NCBI RefSeq assembly: GCF_003236365.1
Contig: NZ_POTZ01000019.1
Location: 1 to 32,387, forward strand
From: Streptomyces sp. NTH33
GTDB taxonomy: Bacteria; Actinomycetota; Actinomycetes; Streptomycetales; Streptomycetaceae
DNA length: 32,387 nt
Direction of reading: 5' to 3'
Shown: positions 8,435-14,756 of the stretch, in pieces
How the letters are laid out: every line of letters begins with the position of its first letter
Position numbering within the stretch: the first letter of the stretch is position 1
Made by a program: the position numbers and the translations under genes
Notes under the pieces: model-generated
Database searches by the model: none
Seen by the model: the letters and a program-made list of their open reading frames with translations, nothing else
Told to the model about the DNA's origin: nothing

Positions 8435-9303
8435 GCACGAAGACAGCCCCGCCGGAACATCGCAATCCCCTCGGCCCCGAAGCATTGCGGGGGCTCCCTC
8501 GCGGAGTCGCGCAGGTCTACCTGCAGAACAACACGCTCACCGGCGTGCTGTTCCTGGTGGGGCTGTTCATCTCCGGCCCGGTCGCCGGGATGGGCGCACT
8601 GCTCGGAAGCGCGGTCGGGATCGCCACCGCCGCGCTGTTGCGGGTACCGGCCGAGCGGATCGGGCAGGGACTCTACGGCTTCAACGCCGTCCTGGTCGCC
8701 CTGGGAGCCGCCGGCTCGTTCCGTCCTCTGTGGCTCACCGCACTCGTCGCTGTCGGGGGCGCGGTGGCAGCCACGCTGCTCACGCACGTCGCCCAGTACT
8801 TTCTGCGCGTACCGGCCTACACCGCGCCCTTCGTGTTCACCTACTGGCTGCTGGAGTACCTGCATGAGTCCAGGCACTGGCCTTCGGCACCACCGCCCCA
8901 CCGCTTTCTCGGACTGGGCATTTTCGCCAGCGGGGCCGAGGTCTTCCTCGTGACAGGTCTGCTGCCGGGCCTGTTCATCCTCGCCGGACTCGCGGTCTCA
9001 CGGTGGACCCTGGCAGTGGGAGCCTTCGCAGCCGCACTGGCGACGTACGGAATCGTGCGGGGACTTCCGTTGTTCCCGCCCAACGAGATCACCACCGGTG
9101 TCTACGGCTTCAACGCCGTGCTCGTCACGGTGGGCATGCTCAGCACCGGCAGAGGATGGCGAGCATGCGTCCTCGCCGTTCCCGCCGTGCTGCTGTTGCA
9201 GGCCGGGATCGAAGCGGTTGGACTCACTCCGGCCACGTTTCCTTTCGTGCTGGCGATGTGGTGTGCCGATCTCTGGCGTGCTCGCTCGAAGCACGAGGAG
9301 TAA
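8431..9303 (+). CDS. urea transporter (UT/SLC14 family)
   Basis: A 290-residue integral membrane protein of the UT family, a trimeric channel-like carrier for urea. The protein shows the internal duplication of the family: each half carries a GxYGFNAVLV motif (GLYGFNAVLVALG and GVYGFNAVLVTVG), and the first half opens with QVYLQNNTLTGVLFLVGLFI. Around ten hydrophobic segments are visible. The GTG start overlaps the ureD stop by four bases, and GGAGG lies eight bases upstream. Coupling to the urease genes strongly implies that it imports urea for the enzyme. Only two bases separate its stop from the right-hand scar region. Confidence 0.93.
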   Translation: MSTKTAPPEHRNPLGPEALRGLPRGVAQVYLQNNTLTGVLFLVGLFISGPVAGMGALLGSAVGIATAALLRVPAERIGQGLYGFNAVLVALGAAGSFRPLWLTALVAVGGAVAATLLTHVAQYFLRVPAYTAPFVFTYWLLEYLHESRHWPSAPPPHRFLGLGIFASGAEVFLVTGLLPGLFILAGLAVSRWTLAVGAFAAALATYGIVRGLPLFPPNEITTGVYGFNAVLVTVGMLSTGRGWRACVLAVPAVLLLQAGIEAVGLTPATFPFVLAMWCADLWRARSKHEE

Positions 9304-9354
9304 CCGAGCACAGGCCGGCCCGGTGATGCTGCAGTCGCTGGTGGCGTGCACGCG

Positions 9355-9465
9355 CGCCGTGGCCTCCGGCAGGTTCGGCTTCAGCCCTCGTTCCCGGCGT
9401 TCCTGGGCGAGCTTGGCCGCCGTGCAGATCATCAGACGTTCGCGTTCCGGCAGACTCAGCAGCAT
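9355..9465 (-). pseudogene. ureA: remnant of a second ureA (N-terminal ~37 codons)
   Basis: On the minus strand an ATG at 9465, with a perfect GGAGGT five bases upstream (complement of 9471-9476), begins MLLSLPERERLMICTAAKLA followed by QERRERGLKPNLPEATA. This is the start of a urease gamma subunit, aligning with the intact UreA ([20 protein letters not shown], then [17 protein letters not shown]). After PEATA the homology ends abruptly; the next residues bear no relation to UreA. The frame remains open to 8998, but only as antisense of the transporter gene. The fragment differs from the intact ureA and faces the other way, so it is not a local duplication. It is the right-hand scar of a former minus-strand urease operon. 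Confidence 0.85.
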
Positions 9466-9573
9466 TGCCTACCTCCACGCCTTGTGCACCGGGCTCTGAG
9501 CACCCCACCTCAGAAGGAAGAAGGCGAAAAGGTCATTCGACCCCAATCGAGAAGGCCGGGCGGTAGGTGCGAT

Positions 9574-9587
9574 CTACAGTGCTGTAG
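9574..9587. promoter_or_regulatory. short palindrome CTACAG-TG-CTGTAG, operator candidate
   Basis: A perfect 6-bp inverted repeat with a 2-base centre, 93 bases upstream of the ion channel ATG and about 109 bases upstream of the truncated minus-strand ureA. It is A/T-rich for this genome. It could be an operator left from the old ureA promoter or one serving the channel gene. A TACA...TGTA core is reminiscent of BlaI/CopY-type sites, but the spacing differs, so the regulator is unknown. Confidence 0.35.
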
Positions 9588-9680
9588 AAATCTCTGGTGG
9601 GGGACGAGCCCTCAACGAGCCCGTCCTCCCAGCCCGGTTGGCCGGGCCCGCCACCGCAGGAGAAGGAGCAAGGGCAGCAG

Positions 9681-10664
9681 ATGCCGGAGCAGCACGACCA
9701 CACCCCCGACATCGCGTCCCGGTCCTTGCGCGGAGAGCTGGCACGCCGCTGCCGGGCCGTCACCGAGGCCCGCTGGTTCGCCCTCGCCGTCTTCGCCGTG
9801 ATCCTGCTCAACGCCGCGCTGCTGGGCCTGGAGACGTACTCCGGCCTGGCGGCGCAGTGGCACCAGGGGTTACGGCTGGCCGAACAGGTCTGCCTGGCCG
9901 CGTTCACCGTCGAGATCCTGATACGGCTGGCCGCGTACGCCGACCGCCCCCGCGACTTCCTCAAGGACTCCTGGAACACCTTCGACCTGATCGTGGTCCT
10001 GTGCGCCTTCCTGCCCGTCGTGCGCGAGAACGCCACGGTGCTGCGGCTGTTGCGGCTGGCGCGCGTGCTGCGCACCGCCCGCTTCCTGCCGCAGGTGCGC
10101 ATCGTGCTGGTCGCCGTCGCCCGCAGCCTGCCCGGCACCCTGAGCTTCCTCCTGGTCGGCACCCTGCTGCTGTACGTGTACGCCATGGTCGGCTGGGTCT
10201 TCTTCGGCCGCCAGGACCCCGAGCACTACGGCTCCATCGGCCGCGCCGTCCTGACCCTCTTCCTGCTGATGACCCTGGACGGCATCGGCGACGCGGTGCA
10301 CAGCGGCCTGGAGGTGTCGCGCTGGAGCCTGCTCTACTACGCCTCCTACGTCCTGCTGGGCTCCTTCGTCCTGGTCAACGTCCTCATCGGCGTCGTCATC
10401 ACGTCGCTGGACGAGGCCCGGGAGATGGAGAAGGACGAGCCGGCCGAACGGGAGCGGGCCGCCCCCGCCTCCGCCGCGGACGACCGGCAACGCCTCCTGG
10501 AGCGGATCACGGCGGCCCGCAGCGCCCTGGACGAACTCGAACGCGACCTCGCCGGGGCGGCGCCACCGCGGGCGGCGCCGGCGGCGCTTGTCGTCCCGAC
10601 GGTCGTCGGCCGCCCGGCGGCCGGTGCCCGCAGACGGCGGCGGTCCTCCAGGCGGCGCCGATGA
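9681..10664 (+). CDS. voltage-gated cation channel family protein (ion transporter)
   Basis: A 327-residue six-transmembrane channel subunit resembling bacterial voltage-gated sodium channels. S1 is about 33-52, S2 70-86, S3 100-114; S4 carries Arg122, 125, 128, 131 and 134 at exact three-residue spacing, the voltage sensor pattern; S5 is 151-176 and S6 218-243. The pore loop reads LLMTLDGIGDAV, so the selectivity filter is TLDGIGD (198-204) instead of the usual TLESW-type. After S6 a charged, probably coiled-coil tail (EAREMEKDEPAERERAA) leads to an Arg-rich end. ATG 9681 was chosen over the upstream GTG 9597 because it immediately precedes the folded part and has AGGAG/AAGGG sites upstream. 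It acts in the cytoplasmic membrane, presumably as a tetramer. Confidence 0.88.
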   Translation: MPEQHDHTPDIASRSLRGELARRCRAVTEARWFALAVFAVILLNAALLGLETYSGLAAQWHQGLRLAEQVCLAAFTVEILIRLAAYADRPRDFLKDSWNTFDLIVVLCAFLPVVRENATVLRLLRLARVLRTARFLPQVRIVLVAVARSLPGTLSFLLVGTLLLYVYAMVGWVFFGRQDPEHYGSIGRAVLTLFLLMTLDGIGDAVHSGLEVSRWSLLYYASYVLLGSFVLVNVLIGVVITSLDEAREMEKDEPAERERAAPASAADDRQRLLERITAARSALDELERDLAGAAPPRAAPAALVVPTVVGRPAAGARRRRRSSRRRR

Positions 10665-10992
10665 AGGCGCGGCGGGAGCCCGCGCCGCCGTATGCGGGAG
10701 GATCCTGCCGCGGCTGCCGGCCGCCGTCGGACAACACGCGCGCCATCAGGCCGAGTTGACGGTACCGACCGTGGACCTCGTCTCCGGGGTCCACGGCGTC
10801 CGTGCCACCGTCTCGCGCCCACCTGCGCCGCGGCCGCTGCACGGTCGCGCCGGTCCACCGGCCGCCTATGGCTCTTCTCACATTTCGGGCCGAAAGCGGC
10901 CCGCAGTGACGGCCGCCACTTCAACGGGCGCGCATTTTGTCTACCTTCACCCTCGGTTCCCCTTTGTCGACCCTTTGCCGAGGCCTGCCCGA
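10665..10992. other. intergenic region with a small hairpin
   Basis: This 328-base stretch between the channel and the serine hydrolase holds no convincing gene. A 32-codon frame from ATG 10661 overlaps the channel stop but lacks a ribosome binding site. A 7-bp stem with a 4-base loop (CGGGCCG-AAAG-CGGCCCG, 10886-10903) is followed by a more A/T-rich stretch (10915-10975), which probably contains the promoter of the downstream gene. Confidence 0.5.
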
Positions 10993-11877
10993 ATGTCGTA
11001 TCCGCCCTCCCCGCCGCCCTGCAAGACCGCCGCCAAGAGCCGTGTCCGGCGTGCCGGTGCCTACGCCGGTGTGCTTCTGGCCTCGGTGACGGCCCTGTTC
11101 TCCGCCGGCGCGCTGCACGCGGCACCCGCTCTCGCCGCGCCGATGGAGCAGGCCCCGGTCACCGCCGCGGTCCAGCCCCAGTCCAAGGCGCGGGTGACGG
11201 CGGCGGTGCTCCGCCTCGACGGCGCGGGCCGCGAGCCGGTGCTGTACGGCCAGGACGCCCCGTACGACACCGCGAGCATCATCAAGGTCGACATCCTCGC
11301 GGCGCTGCTGCTGCAGGCACAGGACGCCGGCCGGCAGCTCACCGCCCAGGAACGCGCGCTCGCCGGACCGATGATCCGCAACAGCGACAACGCGGCGACG
11401 AACGTGCTGTGGCGGAAGATCGGCCGGGCACCGGGCCTGGAGGCGGCCAACAAGCGCCTGGGGCTCACCTCGACCAAGGGCGGCCCCGGCGGGAAGTGGG
11501 GGCTGACGCAGACGACGGCGAGCGACCAGGTACGGCTGCTGCGGGCCGTGTTCGACCCGGCCGGGTCGAACACGGCCCGCTCCTCGGCGCTGAACGCGCA
11601 GTCCCGCGCCTACATCACGTCGTTGATGGGCCGCGTCGCGAAGGACCAGGCATGGGGCGTCTCGGCGGCCTCCGGCACCGAATGGGCGCTGAAGAACGGC
11701 TGGCTGCAGCGCACCACGTCCGGACTCTGGGACGTCAACAGCGTCGGACGGGTCACCGTGGACGGGCACCACTACCTCGTCGCCGTCCTGTCGGACGGCA
11801 GCGCGTCGATGAGTGACGGCGTCTCGCTGGTGGAGCGGACGGCGCGCCAGGCGGTGACGGCGGCCGCCCGGCATTGA
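10993..11877 (+). CDS. secreted class A beta-lactamase-fold serine hydrolase
   Basis: A 294-residue exported protein of the beta-lactamase2 (class A) fold. A basic start (KSRVRRAG) and hydrophobic core AYAGVLLASVTALFSAGALH form a signal peptide, probably cut near APALAAP. Active-site boxes are present: SIIK with nucleophile Ser95 and Lys98, SDN at 131-133 and KNG at 234-236 in place of KTG. I do not see the Glu166-containing ExxLN omega-loop motif of true class A beta-lactamases, so a D,D-peptidase- or esterase-like role or a non-hydrolysing binder is as likely as resistance. The frame is open far upstream; ATG 10993 gives the signal peptide. Its last codons and stop lie in the first unit of a tandem repeat. 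Confidence 0.85.
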   Translation: MSYPPSPPPCKTAAKSRVRRAGAYAGVLLASVTALFSAGALHAAPALAAPMEQAPVTAAVQPQSKARVTAAVLRLDGAGREPVLYGQDAPYDTASIIKVDILAALLLQAQDAGRQLTAQERALAGPMIRNSDNAATNVLWRKIGRAPGLEAANKRLGLTSTKGGPGGKWGLTQTTASDQVRLLRAVFDPAGSNTARSSALNAQSRAYITSLMGRVAKDQAWGVSAASGTEWALKNGWLQRTTSGLWDVNSVGRVTVDGHHYLVAVLSDGSASMSDGVSLVERTARQAVTAAARH

Positions 11878-11936
11878 CCGCCCGGCATTGACCGCCCGGC
11901 ACTGACCGCCCGGCGCTGACCGCCCGGCGCTGACCG
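11867..11936. repeat. five tandem copies of a 14-bp repeat across a stop codon
   Basis: The unit CCCGGCRYTGACCG occurs five times back to back (11867, 11881, 11895, 11909, 11923), with one or two changes. The first copy encodes the last residues and the TGA stop of the serine hydrolase. As 14 is not a multiple of three, copy-number change would not extend the protein because each unit contains TGA. It lies between two convergent genes and may affect transcript ends. Confidence 0.9.
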
Positions 11937-11953
11937 CGCGGTGGCGGGCGCCG

Positions 11954-12769
11954 TCAGGCGTCCCGCCGCCTGAGTGCGACCGCCGCCCCGGCCAGCGCCA
12001 GCAGCGCGTACAGGCAGAACAGCGCGAACCCGGTCCACGGCGCCAGCGTGTGCGGCTGCTGCTGGATGTGGAGCAGGCCCTGCCCCGCCGTGCTCGGCAG
12101 GTACTTGTCGATCACGTCGAACCACGACGACGGCAGCGCCTGGGCGAGCACCGGCAGCACCAGGAGCACACCGAACAGGGTGGCGATGCCGCCGGCGGTG
12201 TTGCGGATCAGCGCCCCGAGCGCCACCCCGATCAGGGCCACACCCGTCAGGTACAGTCCGGCGCCCAGCACCGCGCGCGGCACGCCCGGAGCGCTGAGCG
12301 AGGTCTGCAGATGGTGGCCCGACAGCGCGGCCTGTCCCGCCAGGAAGGCGGCCAGCGAGGCGGCCGTCATCAGGACCCACGCCACGGCGGCGTACACCAG
12401 CGCCTTGGCCCACAGCACGGGCAGGCGGCGCGGCACCGCGGACAGGGTGGCGCGGATCATGCCGGTGGCGTACTCGCCGCTGACCACCAGCACCCCCAGC
12501 ACGCCGACGGCCAGCTGCGCCAGGAAGAAGCCGCGCAGGCTCACCAGCGCCGGATCGAAGGCCAGCCGCTCCTGCGGTGGCAGGTGCGACCAGCGGTCCG
12601 CGGTGAAGTAGCTGAACAGGAAGCCGAGACCGGTCATCGCGGCGACCGCGGCCGGCAGGGTGAACAGCGTCGACCTGAGCGACCGCAGCTTGATCCACTC
12701 CGAGCGGATCACCCGCAGCTGCGTGACCTCGCCCCGCTCCGTCTCGGGAATCACCGTTGCCGTCGTCAT
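11954..12769 (-). CDS. ABC transporter permease, ABC-2 type
   Basis: A 271-residue integral membrane protein with about six hydrophobic segments, typical of ABC-2 type permeases. The N-terminal VTQLRVIRSEWIKLRSLRST is the conserved cytoplasmic lead-in of streptomycete permeases of this group, and GEYATGMIRATLSAVPRR is the characteristic loop after the second helix. Its ATG overlaps the stop of the ATPase gene (ATGA), so the two are translated together. With the ATPase it should form an exporter or membrane-perturbation defence pump of unknown substrate. Confidence 0.9.
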   Translation of the reverse strand: MTTATVIPETERGEVTQLRVIRSEWIKLRSLRSTLFTLPAAVAAMTGLGFLFSYFTADRWSHLPPQERLAFDPALVSLRGFFLAQLAVGVLGVLVVSGEYATGMIRATLSAVPRRLPVLWAKALVYAAVAWVLMTAASLAAFLAGQAALSGHHLQTSLSAPGVPRAVLGAGLYLTGVALIGVALGALIRNTAGGIATLFGVLLVLPVLAQALPSSWFDVIDKYLPSTAGQGLLHIQQQPHTLAPWTGFALFCLYALLALAGAAVALRRRDA

Positions 12770-13710
12770 GCCGTACGCTCCTCGCCGCCCGCGCCGACGA
12801 GCTGCGCCGCCGGTGCCTGGTACTCCACGGCGTCCCGGGTCAGCTCCATGAACGCCTCCTCCAGCGACGCCTGCTGCGGCGTCAGTTCGGCCAGCGCCAC
12901 GCCGCCGTCGGCCGCGATCCGCCCGATCCGCTCACTGCTGAGCCCGGTCACCAGCAGCACGCCGGCCTCCTGCGCGGTGATGGTCACGTCCGGGCCGGCC
13001 AGCAGACCGCGCAGCTTCTCCGCCCGGTCCGTGCGCACCCGCACCAGATCCCCGGCGGCCCGCGCGGTGAACTCCGCCACCGAGGTGTCCGCGATCAGCC
13101 GGCCGCGTCCGATGACGATCAGATGCTCGGCGGTCAGCGCCATCTCGGACATCAGGTGCGAGGACACCAGGACCGTACGCCCCTCGGTGGCCAGTTCCTT
13201 GAGCAGGTTCCGGATCCACAGGATGCCCTCGGGGTCGAGGCCGTTGACCGGCTCGTCGAGGATCACCGTCGCCGGGTCGCCCAGCAGCGCGACGGCGATG
13301 CCGAGCCGCTGTCCCATGCCCAGCGAGAAGCCGCCGACCCTCTTCTTGGCCACCGCGCGCAGGCCCACGAGGTCGATCACCTCGTTCACCCGGCGTGCGG
13401 AGATCCCGTGGGTCGCGGCGAGCGCCAGCAGGTGGTGGTACGCGCTGCGTCCGGTGTGGACGGCGCGCGCCTCCAGCATCGCCCCCACCTCGTGCAGCGG
13501 CGCCCGGTGCTCGGCGTAGCTCCTGCCGTTGACCACGGCCCGGCCCGAGGTGGGCGCGTCCAGTCCGAGGAGCATCCGCATCGTGGTGGACTTGCCGGCC
13601 CCGTTCGGCCCGAGGAACCCGGTCACCGTACCGGGACGCACCGTGAAGCTGAGATCGTCCACGGCGATGCGCTCGCCGTAGCGTTTCGTGAGGGAATAGG
13701 CCTCGATCAT
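12766..13710 (-). CDS. ABC transporter ATP-binding protein
   Basis: A 314-residue ATPase. The Walker A is GPNGAGKST (about residues 35-43), the signature is reduced to FSLGMGQR (normally LSGGQ-like), Walker B is VILDEPVNGLDPEG, and the switch His lies in VSSHLMSEM. A C-terminal extension of about 90 residues, including LTPQQASLEEAFMELT, is usual for drug or bacitracin-type exporter ATPases. The start is ATG 13710 with AGGA upstream, giving MIEAYSLTKRYG; the frame is open beyond but covers the previous gene. It is the middle gene of a three-gene minus-strand operon. Confidence 0.95.
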   Translation of the reverse strand: MIEAYSLTKRYGERIAVDDLSFTVRPGTVTGFLGPNGAGKSTTMRMLLGLDAPTSGRAVVNGRSYAEHRAPLHEVGAMLEARAVHTGRSAYHHLLALAATHGISARRVNEVIDLVGLRAVAKKRVGGFSLGMGQRLGIAVALLGDPATVILDEPVNGLDPEGILWIRNLLKELATEGRTVLVSSHLMSEMALTAEHLIVIGRGRLIADTSVAEFTARAAGDLVRVRTDRAEKLRGLLAGPDVTITAQEAGVLLVTGLSSERIGRIAADGGVALAELTPQQASLEEAFMELTRDAVEYQAPAAQLVGAGGEERTA

Positions 13711-13721
13711 GGAGTGTCCTC

Positions 13722-13940
13722 TCACTTCCCGAGGAGCTTCTTCGCGACCCGTGCCGCCGCCTCGCTCTCGGCCGCGGCGGGCGACAGCTCGCTCAGCGTG
13801 TCGAGGTCGGTGTCCTGCCGCAACTCCGTCTCCCAGGCCTCGGCGAGCCTCTCCTGCTCCTCGCGCGGCAGCCCCTGGACGTGTTCCCGGTGGTGCGGGT
13901 CGAGGGCGGCCAGGAACCGCTCGACGGTGTCGATGGGCAT
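13722..13940 (-). CDS. small acidic protein leading the ABC transporter operon
   Basis: A 72-residue, Glu/Ala-rich, probably helical protein: PIDTVERFLAALDPHHREHV near the start and ESEAAARVAKKLLGK at the end. ATG 13940 has AAGGAGAAGG just upstream, a strong site. The stop is 11 bases before the ATPase ATG, so co-transcription is almost certain. No membrane segment, Cys or known domain is visible. It could be a regulator or helper for the exporter; no function can be named. Confidence 0.7.
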   Translation of the reverse strand: MPIDTVERFLAALDPHHREHVQGLPREEQERLAEAWETELRQDTDLDTLSELSPAAAESEAAARVAKKLLGK

Positions 13941-14215
13941 GTCCTTCTCCTTGATCACGGGGTGCTGGTCCGGTACGGGCAGCGCGCGACAGGTGACCGG
14001 CACCTGTACGCCGAGGCCGGCACGCCGTGCCTCCCTCGTGGCCCACACAGCCGCCCGGAGGCCGACGCCGTCATCGCGGGCGACCCGCTGCCCGACGCCG
14101 GTACGGTCGAGGTCACATTTCCGCACCCTGTAACACTTCGCCGTTGACCGCCACTTGGAAGCCGGGCACCCTGCCGCCCAGGCGGTGATCGCCGGATGGA
14201 CCGAATGGGGGAGTG

Positions 14216-14617
14216 ATGCGCATACGCGCCATGCCGGCACCGGTGAGGGCGGTTCGCGTCATGCTGTTCCTGGTGGGCGCGGTCAGCGGGTTCATGGCCC
14301 TGCGTTTCGCGGTGGCGGCTGCCACCGTGGTGAGCGGCGCCCTGGGCGAGCTGGCCGTGGCCTTCTTCCTCCTCGTGGCACTCCCCTTCACCGTCCTGGC
14401 CACGATGTCGCTCCTCACCGCGGTGAGGATGGGACACGGCGGCGACGGCGTCCGTGTCCGCGTGGTCGTCGTCGCCTGGACGGTCGTCGCGGGCAGCGCT
14501 GTCGGCGCGGTGGCACACCACGGTGCGTGGAGCGCCGGCGCCGTGATGGGCGTCGTCATGCTGATCGTGGTCACGGGGGAGGACGCGAAGGACTGGTTCG
14601 GTATCCCGCGCTTGTGA
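14216..14617 (+). CDS. small integral membrane protein
   Basis: A 133-residue protein with four hydrophobic helices (about 12-30, 42-66, 80-98, 102-118) and the C-terminal GEDAKDWFGIPRL. No family is recognised. A GTG at 14213 and an ATG at 14216 are adjacent; GGGGGAG directly upstream favours the ATG. It is divergent from the ABC operon and precedes the phosphatase gene by 139 bp. Confidence 0.6.
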   Translation: MRIRAMPAPVRAVRVMLFLVGAVSGFMALRFAVAAATVVSGALGELAVAFFLLVALPFTVLATMSLLTAVRMGHGGDGVRVRVVVVAWTVVAGSAVGAVAHHGAWSAGAVMGVVMLIVVTGEDAKDWFGIPRL

Positions 14618-14756
14618 CGGCACCCTCGCCGGCCGGACCATGCAGCGGGCCGTCCGCGAGCACCGCCCGGTCCGCTGTGCTGCCGACCGGGCCCGTGTGA
14701 GGGACCATGGGGGGAAGCGGGCAGGAACCGGTGGCGACCGAGAGGAGGCGTCGGCG

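Noticed and set aside
10661..10759. 32-codon frame overlapping the channel stop (ATGA)
   Set aside because: No ribosome binding site, no similarity, Arg/Pro-rich composition expected of non-coding GC-rich DNA.
14042..14150. Possible short coding fragments on both strands in the 13941-14215 gap
   Set aside because: The plus frame ending EVTFPHPVTLRR and the minus frame ending AVNGEVLQGAEM are suggestive, but neither has a start site or recognised family.
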